A stretch of 64,000 bases of DNA from Chelonoidis abingdonii (taxonomy: Eukaryota > Chordata > Testudines > Testudinidae). The notes under the pieces are model-generated. The model did no database searches. It had not been told where the DNA came from and worked only from the letters and a program-made list of their open reading frames with translations. The translations under genes and the position numbers were made by a program. Below, one piece after another: positions 1-12,900 of the stretch (position 1 is its first letter; the number at the start of each line of letters is the position of its first letter). The DNA is taken from assembly GCF_003597395.2 (NCBI RefSeq), contig NC_133790.1, positions 22,289,854 to 22,353,853 of the forward strand. The letters run 5' to 3'.

Positions 1-430
1 CAGCACTCTCACTTCCCCTGGGCAGCAGGCAGCAGTGCGGGGAGCAGGATCCGGACAGCAGGAGCAATGCAGATGAAGTCAACAGAGCCAGCAAGCGGAC
101 AGTCAGCAGCCTGTCCCAGCCCCGCATGTACCCTGGAAGTGCTTCCACCTGACCCTCATTCTCACTTAACATAGGCAGCAGCCTTGAGAACGGGGTCCAG
201 ACAGCAGCACAGAGAAAGCACCCCAGGGCACACATGGGTTGAGGACTGGCTGAGGACTGTCCACTTGTTGGCTCCAGCCTCCTCCTCTGCTCTGCTACTG
301 CCACCCAGATCTGCTCTCACTTCCCCTGGACAGCAGGCAGCAATGTGGAGAGCGGGATATGGGAAGTGGCACCAGTATAGAGGAAGTGGCTGGACCAAGC
401 AGAAAGTCATCAGCATGGTAGCAATTGTGG
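1..430. repeat. Imperfect direct repeat, period about 308 bp
   Basis: The segment starting at about position 5 ('ctctcacttcccctgg', then a cagcaggcagca core) recurs at about 312 with small differences. The similarity extends for roughly 110 bases, including 'gcaagcggacagtcagcagc' against 'caagcagaaagtcatcagc'. Two copies are visible, and more may lie left of the window. The family is unknown to me. Confidence 0.55.
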
Positions 431-1599
431 CCTGGCTGCAGGGAGGGAGGGGCCAGCTGGGGTTGCAGGACCAGGATGAGCTGAGCAGGGGACTTGGGGG
501 CAGGATGGGACAGGGCTGGGCCAGGCCAGGGATGGGGGACCAGGGATGCTCCCCTCACCTTGATTCAAGGGAAGATTGGGATTGTGTGTCCCCCTGGCTG
601 GGAGAGGAATCTGGTTCTTTGGAGTCTATTTCAGTAAAGCCCCCAGATATGAGAGGATCTCAGAGAGGCTAATTCCTTCTCAGCACAGAGACAGCCTGGA
701 AAGCTCTTTTGTGTTTTCTGTGGTAGCCTGTCTTCCACTCTTACTTGAGGGAGTAATGGGGTGTTGCAGGAGCCCTATTAGAGTTCTCTAGCCACAAGAG
801 GGGACAGGGCTGGGAAAGTAAGTGCAAGGTGCTGGGGGTGGGGGTTCTTTTGTGTTTCAATTAATAAAAGATTAAAAAATAGTAAACAGTAACATACACA
901 CATAGACACACACACACACCATTCGTAAGGGTGGGTACCCAGAAAAGACAAAATGCAGTTGGTGGATCCCCTCACTAAAAAGTTGGGAACCACTGCCGAA
1001 AAGCACAATATACATATATCTATGGAGGAGAGATCTAGAGGAGGGGTAATAATACTATACATGACACACACACATTGCCAAACTGCTGTGAACATTTACC
1101 AGCCTAGAAGCTTAGGCTGCAGCCCAACTGGAACGGCACCAATCTCAGACTGAAACAGCAGTTCCAAGGAGGAGCTGTTTCCAAAACTCTTTAACCTGGA
1201 TAGACTTCAGAACCTGCCAACAGGTCCCAGCCCTTCTCTAGCCCCAACACAACCAGAAGATGACTCAGGGCTGACCAGGCAACTTCTGAACAGGAGGCTA
1301 CTGCAGTTTATTAGATGTTTTCAAAGGTACAAACAGCAATTTAATAGATTGAAAATCAATAGGGTTTAGGCGTGTTGTGATGGAGGGTGTTGGTGGCTGC
1401 CAGCAAGCATGCTTGATTTAGGGGCAATCGCAAACCTTGTTGAAGCTGATGGTCATGCTACCCATCTTTCATTCAGACTAAATGAAAGTAGTAATTAAGA
1501 TCTTTAAGGAGTAAACAACAGAAGGTGCCACCCAAGGCTCTGGATAGCATGCGAATGCCACAGCAATAACTAACTCAGGGAGAATAAGATGGTATCCAA

Positions 1600-1875
1600 A
1601 GACTGATTGAAATACAGGGCCTGGGGCACTGAGTGGTGGAGCTGTGTGTGTCAGAAGGAGACAAGATCAGAAAGCACGATAAGCACTGGTGAGTGTGGCC
1701 CTAGGAGGAAGCCAAGAGAACTTCTTCTGCACACAGAACTGTTTGGAAAGCAAGCTTGGATTGTTTGTTCCTTGTTCCGTGTTCAGGGCAATGAGACTGC
1801 GTGTACTTTTTTTGTAAATAAACGTAACTGCATCAAACAAATACCTGACTCAATAATTTTCTCCTCCTAACTGAC
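1600..1875 (+). repeat. Possible retroelement-derived 3' end with AATAAA
   Basis: The stretch has an isolated polyadenylation-type signal ('gtaaataaacgtaac', about 1,813-1,827) in a context resembling the R region of a long terminal repeat or a retroposed 3' end. No matching second repeat, primer-binding site or coding domain is visible. This is a weak call from texture alone; it could be ordinary intronic sequence. Confidence 0.2.
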
Positions 1876-2734
1876 ACTAATCAGGGAAGGCCCCAAATAT
1901 TGGCTAACCATTCAGGTCAAGGGGCAACATTCATCTAACAGTCATTCGTGCCTTTAAAAATCTTTCCCCATTCCCTCATATGTTCAACCCCTTTTCTGGC
2001 TGAGGAGGCACAAGCTACATATCAGCAAACAATTTTCCTTTAATCACCTCATTCAGACTCCTGAACTAGAAAAATACAGGCTTTGGGCCTGTTCTTTATT
2101 CTGATCTCCAGTGTGTCACAGCTGCACTCTGATTTAGCCAAAACAAACTCCTCTAATTGCTTTCAGAAGAGCAGCTCCCCTCATTACTCAAGCCACCCTC
2201 CAAACCTACATGTGTGTCTCCTAGAAAGCAAGGTATCTTCTAAAACAGTACCAAGGCGCTCTGTGGCTTGTTTTTAAGCTGTGCAGCCTGGCTTTTGATG
2301 GCAGAAATTCATCAACCTAAGACGTAATCATTTCTAGCCCATAAAAATAATTTAAAAGCCATCTGGGTTCAGGGCCCAGGCATGCTGGGAAGGAGGAGTC
2401 AGTGTTAAAAAAGATGTTTTTCTTCTGACTTAAAAGGAAAAATGCTTCCCAGGAGGGAGTCCATTGTAGGAATCTCAGTCTGGACACAGCCGCCCTTTAG
2501 AGAAGCTGTGCTGCGTCATGGGCTTTCTAATCAGAAAATTGAAGTGATGCTAAAGTTTAGTTGCATCACACCCCTGCGAGCTCAGAGTCAGGACTGAACT
2601 CATGCAAACAATAAGAGCCCACAAAAGTTCTTTTAAAATCTCTAAAGAGTAATATTTTTCTGTTTTTCCCCCTATCATTACAGAAGTGAAAAGAAGATAA
2701 CAACGTACTGAATAAATATAGCATTGTATATCCT

Positions 2735-2880
2735 CAACCCACTGTACAAATCATTAACCAACCACCACAACACCCCAGTGAAGTAGGCTGGTAATTTCAT
2801 TATCCCTACTTTACAGGTGGGGAAACTGAGGGACAAGCTAGTGGCCTTTCAGAGGTGATGAGCATCCACTGCTTCTGTTT
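2735..2880 (+). repeat. MIR-like SINE fragment
   Basis: The core 'actttacaggtggggaaact' with the preceding 'attatccct' matches the conserved MIR/CORE-SINE centre ('ttatccccattttacagatg' type). Both ends are degraded. It lies in an SFI1 intron, on the strand opposite the gene. Confidence 0.7.
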
Positions 2881-3087
2881 ATTTCATTGGGAGAGGGGGG
2901 TGCTGAGCTCCTCTGGAGAAGGAAAGGCATTAGTGACGTGCCAAGGCAACAGTGCAAGGACTTTTCTATACAGAAACTAGAAGTAAACTAACTATATTGG
3001 TTGGAGGTTAGTTATTTTAGTGCAAGTCTGCAGCTGGATACTTATTTCACTGTGACCAACATTGATTTTTACTCACTTCAGTTACAC

Positions 3088-3240
3088 ATCTGGGGCTTGT
3101 CTATACACAGAAGTTGCTCCGGTTTAACTAAAGCTGTGATGTTGTGATTTAGTTAAAGTGAGGACAAATTTGCGTGAACACTGCACTAGTTTAAACTTGG
3201 CTTATAGCAGTTTAGCTTGCTCATGGTAAATATTGTCCCT
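3088..3240. repeat. Possible MITE remnant
   Basis: The left end 'ggcttgtctatacac' resembles the end of a short non-autonomous DNA transposon ('ggcttgtctacac'-like ends also occur near 24.6-24.8 kb). The other end is not clearly recognisable here. Confidence 0.3.
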
Positions 3241-3774
3241 GGTAAATAACAGGAGCCAACTGAAATGATGTAAACTAGCTTAAAACCAATGCAGAGTGCC
3301 CATGTAGAAAGCTGCATCAAAGTAAACAAAGGTGTGAATTGCAAACAATGTGATTCTAGTTGCAGTGGTTCCAGTTTATGTGCAGACAAGCTCCAAGTCA
3401 GTGTCAGAGCCAAAATGAGACATCACGGGTTCCTGCCTCTGTCTCATCTCAATTCACTAGACCACACTGCCTCTCAACAGCCAGATTCTTTCTGTTATTC
3501 AAAATAACACTACTATTTCTTCAACAGCCTCTGAGCATTCCCACCTGTGAGATTCTGTAACCCTTGGTGTCAAAATGTAAGGGAACAACATGTAGGAAGG
3601 CGCAGAGGCAACTACTGAAGAATGACCGGTTCCAGTAAGTCACCTTTTCTTTACATGGGCTGACGTAAGTGGATTGTACAACATATTTTAGTCTTAGTTA
3701 CACATGGCACTGGTTGCTGCAGCCCAATCCACATACCCTTTTTAAAGTCAGTCCGTAAGAACAATCCACAGTAC

Positions 3775-3905
3775 CTATGAAAGCATGATGCCATTTCCTT
3801 CATCTCTCTCCACCAGCGTTGATAGTTCTTAAAACTCTTCCAGGCCTGGAAGGTGACAGGCAAGATCACTCTTCCATAGTGACTGTCAGCTTTGGCATAT
3901 TGCAT
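3775..3905 (-). CDS. SFI1: SFI1 exon (most 3' visible)
   Basis: The exon is 131 nt. The acceptor is ttactttttag before [12 protein letters not shown] and the donor is CATAG|gtactg. It encodes one tryptophan repeat (FQAWKSF, then RWWREM) and ends ASCFHR in phase 2. It starts in phase 0, matching the upstream 67-nt exon. Confidence 0.9.
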
Positions 3906-6900
3906 CTAAAAAGTAAATGACAGGCTTGGTTTCATTTCAGAATAGTGCTCCCTACCCAAGGGACTATCACAACAAAGCCATCTGAACTAAACTATCCTAC
4001 TTAACATATAAAAGTGTTATCTGTACTCAGCTTTTGGGGTTTGTTTCTAGTCTTCATAAAACTCTGCTCCACATTTCTCACAGGGAAGGAGTGGAAAAAA
4101 CAATCCCACCCAACTACCTCAACAGTTCCAGCTCATTCTGGAGGCTGCACTCAGAATAAATTAATATTTCAGAACAAGGCTTACAGTGTGGGTGCTACTG
4201 GAAACTAAATAATAATAGTAACAATGATCATAAATCAACTTTCTGTCATAAAATCAAGGCTTCCTGTACTTCCTAGAAACTCCAGCAGTCAACATTAGCA
4301 TGCTTTGCTTCCCAGAGAAGTGCCCTGACTGGCTCATGTACAATTCTTTCAACAAGCTATTGATCAGATAGGACATCATTTTATCCTATGAACCTGCTGC
4401 ACCACAGAAATGACTGGCAGTCTCACCCATCCTTCATCCTCCAGCTTTTAGAATCATTTGGGTTGAATCTCGTGTAAGAGCTACTTAAACATGACAAATA
4501 CTCCATACCTGCCTGTGTCTTCTCCACTTGGCATTCCTTAACCACAACCTGACAGACTTGTGCAGGAGCGTTACCCTGAAATAAAACCCAACTATTCAGC
4601 AAACAGCCTCCCTCTAGTTGAAAGTACAGCTCTGGACCTGGACGGCTCCATATAACCTATTGTCCTGAAGAAGTCAGTCTCAATCAGGAAATAATTGTGT
4701 TACCTTGAAGTGCTTTAAGTATGCCATACAGATTCGTCCCACCCACCAAAAGAAAGACAACAAAAGCAGAAGTTACATATTTATTTAAAAACACGATCTA
4801 GTCAGGTACAATTGCAAAAGTTTCTTCTGCTGCTTCATAATTATGCACTCAACCCTGGAATAAGTATCTTCACTGAGATGAAAGAGGAATTTAGCCTCTA
4901 TGGGAATCAACAACATCTACCCAAAAAATGATCTCTCCCACTCTAGGCTCCTATGGTGATAGCACTCATGTAAACAGGGAAGATGTTTTACCACCCTATT
5001 TTCTAACCCTGCTCAGTGCAGGTCTATGTAACCTGGTGGCAAAACTGCCTATGCCGTGTCTACACTAGTACTCCCATCAGTGATGGGAGATTTTTTTTTT
5101 TTAAATAAGTGAACCCAGACAAGGCTTATGGCATACCAATGTCAATTTCCCTCCCATGTTTCTCAAATGAGGTATGGTTCAGAACTAGACCACTCTTTAT
5201 AATGTGCCAGGACGATCTCATGCATCAAAGTATTACCAGATTTAAAATCAGAACCAAGAGCTGGTGAGTTCCAGCTCCTTAGCTGCATTTGAAAATATAT
5301 TTCCCTGAAGTACCTGTAGTGGTTGTGAGCTGCTAGTGTCAGGGACCGCTGATGCTCTTCCTCCTCCTGTTCTAACCGACACTTCCAGCGATTCCAGAAG
5401 CTCTGCAGCAACTGGAGCAAAACAGCAGAGATAGAAAAACCCAGGTAATAATAGCGGGAGAATCCAAAAGAATGACGATGCAGATGTTCTGCTAATACAT
5501 TCTGGAGGGAGAGTTCCTTAAAGGACACTGTGCTGCCATACAAAACAAAGCAGTCTAAAAAGCCTGATGCAATTTTGTTTTCTTTCAGCTGCTCTGAATG
5601 TCTTTAATGCAGACCTGGAGTCCTCAAACAATTGAAAATAGAAATGTTGCTACATCCAGGTGCTGCTATAATGTGAACTCTGCTGAGCTTATTTGAACCA
5701 CTTCACTCTCCTTGTCACAGGGTTACAGCCATTTGTTCCTTGCATACACAGAAAGACTATAAATCTTCTTGGCTACAAAGGGGTTCGTAATGGGACTGTA
5801 TGACAACACATAACTAGGCCAACATGTTTGTGACTGATGGTAGACTTACACAGGAAATATATTTTCTGAAATTGCTGGTAGCAAGGGAACAACGCAACTG
5901 ACTAGAGAACACTTTGTGGGAACAGGTGTAGAAGGTAGGAAGGTTCAAGGAAAGGTCTCATGTAAAACACAGCAAAACACAAATTAAACCCACCATTACT
6001 TGATACTGCCGATGAGCCAAATTTCTTCTCATTTGCTGGAGACGAGCATTTATAATGTTCTTCCGCAAGGCATTAAACCCAAAGTGCTGAGAAAACAATC
6101 AGCAGAATTTTACTTACCACTCACTGTGTAGCCTGAATAACCAAGCAGCCAAGAGCTAATTTCCCTTGGGACAACTGCTCCTTACAGATAGCCAAAGCTG
6201 GGCACGCAGAACCCAGTTTTGTTGCTACTTGTAATGGTCAGTCTTACTGCCGTGTCATGGATACACAGCCGAGCCTCAGGCTCCCTCCCCCTGGTTGGAG
6301 AGTTTAGCTCTCCAGCTAAATTAAAAACCTCTCCCTTCCTCGGGTTTCTTCTTGAGTCATCCAGCTCTCTCCCTTGCTCTGTCAGCAATCACTGCCCAGG
6401 CCCCTTCCCACACCCTCTCTCAATGGAGAGATCAACAGGTCCTGCCCTTTCCCTGTCTGACTGGAGACCTACAATTTGCTCCTGCCCTGAAGCAAGGAAG
6501 GCTCATAACCTATCCCTTCCCAAGATCTCTCTGTACTGGAAAAGGGCCTCTTAAATACTGCTCTCACCTCTCCCAGTTCTTTACTGACCTCTAACTCTTA
6601 TGGTCTCTCTGAACTACAAATCCCAGAATGCCTCAATTCTGTGCTGAACTGGGAAGAATTATGTGCTAAGACTGTACCCTGCCTTAAAAGGCCAGGACTT
6701 CCTGTTACTCTGCTACTGCTATTTCCAAAATATAATCTCACTGCCTTTAGGGTCATTTTTTTGATGATCAAAACTGCCTCACACTACAGAATAACATCTT
6801 CTCCAACAAGCCAGAGGCCCTGTGAATGCCAGAGATAAGGAATTTATTTATGTTGGGAAGTGGGAGTGCTTTCAGAGTGAAGGGGCCAGGGAGCGCATGA

Positions 6901-9900
6901 GGGACCAATTGGTCTGAGTCAATTTGCTTCTTGATTGAAACAATAACTTGATTTCCTCTTGATTGGAAAGATATGTCTCAGATGAGATTTCCCATCAAGA
7001 TATGAGTGTCAGTCCTCTATCTTATTAAAGTTAAGCGACAATGTGGACACAAGAACAAATGGATATCACTGACCATGAAGTTTAGGTATGAAATTAGATG
7101 GTTTCTAACCATCAGAGGAGTGATGTTCTGGAAAAGCCTTTCAAGGGAAACAGTGGTGGCAAAAATATTAACTGCTTTCAAGACTGAGCTTGATATGTTT
7201 ATAGAAGGCATGGTATGATGAGACTGCCTACAATGGTATATAGCCAACCTGCAACTGCTAGCAAAATATCTCCAATGGGCAGTGATGGGACACTAGATGG
7301 GGAGGGTTTGGAGTTACTACAGAGAATTCTTTCCCAGGTGTCTGGCTGGTGGGTCTTGCCCATAAGCTCAGGGTCTCACTGATCACCATATTTGGGGTCA
7401 GGAAGGAATTTTCCCCTGGATCAGACTGGCAGAGACCCCGGGAGGTTTTGTCATCCTCTGCAGCATGGGACTTGGGTCACTTTCAGGTGTAAACTAATGT
7501 AAGTGGTGGACTCTCCATTACTTGAAGTCTTTACATTATGATTTGAGGACTTCAGTAAGTCAGCCAGAGGTTATGGGTCTATTACAGGAATGAGTGGTGA
7601 GGTCCTGTGGCCTGTGATGTGCAGGACGTCAGACCAGATGATCATGATGGTCCCTTTTTGGCCTTAAAGTCTATGAATCTATCTTCTCTACACACAACAC
7701 CCTGAGGTACAGAGAGTTTGGTGGATTCCATGACAGTTTGAATCTGTGCACCTAGTATCTGAGCTGAACATTTCATGGAAGGAAACACTATACCTGACAC
7801 ACTCACCATCGACATGAACACACGTGGCTAGGTGCGGCTCTGGGAAATCATTCCCAATAGCCCAGATTCCCTCTCACCTGAGATATTACAAAGCTCTTAC
7901 CAGCAGATGGTGCCGGTGATGCTTTTCTGCCAGCTTGTGCTTCCAGGTCTCTTCCATGCACAGTACAACATCTGTCATCAAGTTAAAAATAAAATATCTT
8001 TTATAGACACACACAACACACCCTCTTCTTCAGGCACAGGCACTGAATTCCAGTCCACAATTGCTTTAGCATTGGGTTTTCTGCACTAGTATGCACACAG
8101 AGACATTTTGGTTGCAGCAAAGCTGTTAGAGGCTTCACTGGTTTAAAAAGACGCATCTTTTGTCTACTGTCAACAATTCCCTGCTGCCATATCCTAGTCC
8201 CTACAGGTTTTTACTTAATGTGTTCCAAGTGCTAGTCTTGCTCCCTTCCAATGCCCATTCACTATGGACTAACCTGCACCTTTCTAATGAACAAGTGCTT
8301 CTCAGTCCAACCATGCCTTACCCAAATGCTGCTTCTTGCATTAGTGCTCATCTGCCTCGTCCACCTGCAGGAGTATCTTGAACCTGGCACCTCTATGGCA
8401 GCATACACAAAGGATACAATGCTTCCAGTGTGTGAAGACTCTCCGTAAGGTAATCCTTGCTGCTAGTTCACCAATGCACTCCTGGTGGATTTGCATGCTT
8501 CTCCTGTGCTCCCAGGCCCGTCGCCAGCCACAGAAACAGTATTGGAGCACAGAGACTTGGTGATGTTGCTGAGCCAGCTCTAGAACAACAGACACAAATT
8601 ACATATCATTTGTGTCAGGACAAGGCAATGACATGCAAACTCTAGGCTCTCAAGTGACAGAATCTCTAGTACCAGCAAGGGATGATGGGAATTTTACCAC
8701 CACCTATTAGTTCTGGTTGATCAGGAAACACATTGTTCTTCTTCGAGTGATTGCTCATATCCATTCCAGTTAGGTGTGTGCGCGCCGCGTGCACAGCCAT
8801 CGGAGAAACTTTTATCCTAGCAACACTCAGCGGGTCGGGTCTGGGCGCCCCCGGGGCTAGGTGGCGCACCATGGCGCCGATAAATACCCACAGCCGGACC
8901 CGCACCTTCAGTTTCTTCTTACACCATGTCGCGTGTGTGAACGTGGAGCGTGATTAACTTGACCTCCGCATTTTCCCTAGCTAATCGCGCGTTGTTTTTT
9001 TGTTCTTGTTACTAATAGTTCTTGTTTTACATAGTTAATTAGTTTATGTGTCAGTTAAAGTTATAGTGTAGTTATATGTTAGTATAGTTTCGCGGGGTCT
9101 GGGGAGCTCTTCCTACCGCGCAGCGGTACCGTAGCCATGCTGGCTCGCCGGGCTTTAAGCAGTGTTCGGCTGCAATACGCAAGCCGACAGGAGATCCCCA
9201 CAATCCTGTCTTAAGTGCCTGGGGAATCGCACTTGTTCTAAGTGCCCATTTGCAAGCATTTAAGCCCAGACTCGCGAAGAAGACGGAGGGCGACGCGTAG
9301 AACTGGCAGTACTATGGAGCAGCGATAAGACCCTCGCCGGACCGAGTACTGAGCAATGTGCATGACGCCTGCACCATCAGACGAGTACGGTCAGCACTAG
9401 CGAAGGCTCCTCGGCACGGGTGCAGCGCGCCGAGGGCCCACGCCGCCTCTCTCCGAGGGCGAAGCATAGTCGGCTAGCCTCGGACCGGGGGACTCCTTCT
9501 ATGCCCGCACCGGGCAATAGCAGATGACTGCAACCAAGGCAGACCGGCCCGGACCGGCATGTCACCGGTTGCGGCGCCGCCTAAACCGGTCCCCACTTGA
9601 CTCCAGGTCCCCCGAGGCCGCTCGAATCCGCGCTGGAAGCTCCGCCCTGGCACCGGCGTGGGGCAAGCTAACCTTGCCTTCGACGCGGAGACCTTTTCCA
9701 GCGGCAAGAGACCTCATTGCCCTGAGGGACCTTTACGCCTGCACTCTTATAAGTGCGAGAGCATCGGTACTAACAAAATCATTTTAAACCAACCAGGGAA
9801 TTGCAAAATTGGGAACTACATCAAATTATGACACTGTAAAGGGATCTGTAGTTTTCTCTAAAAATAATGGCCACACGATTTGTTTTTTTAATGTGTGGCT

Positions 9901-12900
9901 CCAAAGAGAGAGATGATAGATTCTGCCATCAGAAACAGGGATTATCGGAATATGGCCCTTAGTTCTATTGATCGGCTTGGAGGGCTTTTCTAGTGAGGCG
10001 CTATACTGATCCCTAGGACCCTAGCACTGGATTTATACTTCTGCACTAGGAGGGCTGGAACTTGCACAACCACCTTAAGATGGGCTTCATTTAAAAAAAA
10101 AAAAAAAATTAAAGCATTGCTCAATCTGACGAGCATCGCCTGTGCCCTCGGCGCGCGCATCGGTGCGACTCTCTCCAGTAGGCAAGCGCTCTTACGCACT
10201 CAGCCGGCCCCTCTATCCGTGCTCCCGGCGACTGCCCATGGGCCGACACCTAAGATCCGGCGTCAGAATCGAGGCGTCCCCGCTGGCCTCGTCGCCGCTC
10301 CACATTCGGCGTCGCTTCGACCGCTGCGCCACAGGCTCGCATCGGCCCCAGAAGATAAACACGATCTAGTCCAGGTACAATTGCAAAAGTTCTTCTGGCT
10401 GCATTCAATAAATTAATGCCACTCAATCCTGGAAAAGTATCTTCACTGAGATAAAAGAGGAATTTAGCCTTATGGGAATCAACAACATCTACCCAAAAAA
10501 TGATCTCTCCACTCTAGGCTCTATGGTGATAGCACTCATGTAACAGGGAGATGTTTTACCACACTATTTTCTAACGCCTGCTCAGGCAGGTCTTGTACCT
10601 GGTGGCAAAACTGGCCTATTGCCGTGTCTACACTAGTACTCCCATCAGTGATGGGAGATTTTTTTGTTAAATAAGTGGAACCAGACAAGGCTATGCATAC
10701 AATGAATTCCGCACCATGTTTCTCAAATGAGGGGTAGGTCAGAACTAAGACCTCTTTAATAATGTGGCCAGGACATTCATGCATCAAAGTATTACAGATT
10801 CTAAATCAGAACCAAGAGCTGGTCGAGTTTCCAGCTCTTAGCTGCATTTGAAAAATATATTTCCCTGAAGTACCTTAGTGGTTTGTGAGCTGCTGTGTCA
10901 GGGACGCTGATGCTGCTCGCTCCTCCTTCTACACCGACAATTCCAAGCGATTCCAGAAGCTGCTGCGCAACTGGAGCAAAACAGCAAGAGATAGAAACCA
11001 CAGGTAAAATAGCGGAGAATCCAAAAGAATGACGATGCAGATTTCTGCTAATACATTCGTGGAGGAAGAAGTTCCTTAAAAGGACACTGTTGCTGCCATA
11101 ACAAAACAAAAGCAGTCTAAAAGCCTGATGCAATTTTGTTTTCTTCAGCTGCTCTGATGTCTGAATGCAGACCTGGAGTCCTCAAACATTGAAAATAGAA
11201 ATGTGCTACATTCCAGTGCTGCTGATAGATTGGAACTCTGCTGAGCTTTATTTATACCACTTCACTACTCCTTGTCACAGGTACAGCCATTTTGTTCCTT
11301 GCATACACAGAAAGACTATAAATCTCTTGCTAAAGGGGTTCGTAATGGGACTGTTTGACAAACACATAACAGGCGCCAACATGTTTTGTGACTGATGGAG
11401 ACTACAACAGGAAATATATTTTCCTGAGAATTGGCTGGTAGCAAGGAAGCAAACGTAAAACAACTGACTAAGACACTTTGTGGAACAGGTGTAGAAGGTA
11501 GGAAGGATTCAAGGAAGGTCATCATGTAAAACCAAGCAAAAACCAAATTAACCACCATTACTTAACTGCCGATGAGCCAAATTTCTTCTCATTTCTGGAG
11601 AGACATTTATAATGTCTTCGCAAGCATTAAACACAAAGTGGCTGGAAAACAAATCACAAAATTTAACATTACCACCACTGTGTAGCCTGAATACCAACAG
11701 CCAGAGCTAATTCCCTGGGACAACTGCTCGCTTACAGAATAGCCAAAGCTGGCATTGCAGAACCCAGTTTTGTGCTACTGTGTATAGTCCAGTCTTACTG
11801 CCGTGTCATGGATACAAGCCGAGCATCAGGCTCCCTCCCCTGGGTTGGAGAGTTTACTCTCCAGCTATTAAAAACTCTCCCTTACCTCGGTTCTTCTTGA
11901 GTCATCCAGCTCTTCTCCCTGTGCTCTGTCAGCAAATCACTGCAGGCCCTCCCACACCCCTCTCTCAATGGAGAGATTCAACAGGTCCGTGGCCCTTTCC
12001 CTGTCTACTGGAGTACCTACAATTTTTGCTCCTGCCGCTGAAGCCAAGGAAGGCTCATCAACCTATCCCTTCCCAAGATACTTCGTAATGGAGAAGGGCC
12101 GCTAAATACTTGCTTCGACCTCTCCCAGTTCTTACTAGACGCTCTAACTCCTTATGGTCTCTCGAACTCAAATCCCAGGAAGCTCATTCTGTGTCTGAAC
12201 TGGGGAAAAATTATGTGCTAACTGTACCCTGCTTAAAAGGCCAGGACTCCTGTTACTTCTGCTACTCGTATTTCCAAAATATTAATCTCACTGCCTTTTA
12301 GGGTCATTTTTTTGAATGATCAATAACTGCCTCACATACAAGAATAACATCTTCTCCAACAAGCAAGAGGCCCTGTGAATGGCAGAGATAGAGGAATTTA
12401 TTTATGTGGGAAGTGGGAGTTCTTTCAGAGTGAAGGGGCCAGGGAGCGGCATGAGGGACCAATTGGTCTGATCAATTTTGCTTCTTGATTGAACAATAAC
12501 TGATTTCCTCTTGTATTGAAAAGTATGTCTCAGATGAATTCCCATCAAATATGAGTTCAGTCCTCTATCTTATTAAAGTTAAGCGACAATGTGGACCAAG
12601 AACAAATGGATATCGTACTGACATGAAGTTTAAGGTAGGAAATAGATGGTTTCTAAGCCATCAAGGAGTGATGTTCTGGGAAAAGCCTTTCAAGGGAAAG
12701 TGTGGCAAAAATATAACTGCTTTCAAGAACTGAGCTTGATATGTTTAATAGAAGGCATGGTATGATAGACTTGCCTAAATGGTATATAGCCAACCTGCAA
12801 ACTGCTAGCAAAATATCTCCCATGGGCACTGAGGGACAACTAATGGGGAGGGTTTGGAGGTTACTACAGAGAATTCTTCCCAAGGGTGTCTGCTGGTGGG

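Larger units (their letters stand above)
1..3774. other. Non-coding stretch, downstream of the last visible SFI1 exon
   Basis: The last minus-strand SFI1 exon I can place ends at 3,775 with a donor site, so this stretch should be intron or lie further 3' in SFI1. I looked for the next exon, which must start in phase 2 and continue the tryptophan-repeat pattern, and did not find it. The interval holds an imperfect direct repeat near the left edge, an AC-rich patch around 895-925, a MIR-like SINE near 2.8 kb and a MITE-like remnant near 3.1 kb. The open frame of 162 codons at 184-672 lies in GC-rich repeat-like DNA and resembles nothing I know. Confidence 0.6.
4788..8732. repeat. Template copy of a 3.95-kb segment repeated at 10,356-14,302
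   Basis: From 'aaacacgatctagtc' onward this sequence is repeated almost collinearly at 10,356-14,302. It carries four SFI1 exons, a CR1-like 3' end and normal introns. This copy is clean: its exons are open, in phase and have intact splice sites. The two spans are almost equal in length (3,945 and 3,947 bases by my boundaries), although the second carries many small indels. Confidence 0.9.

Noticed and set aside
184..672. 162-codon open frame
   Set aside because: It is GC-rich, lies within repeat-like sequence, has no recognisable domain, and conflicts with overlapping open frames on the other strand.
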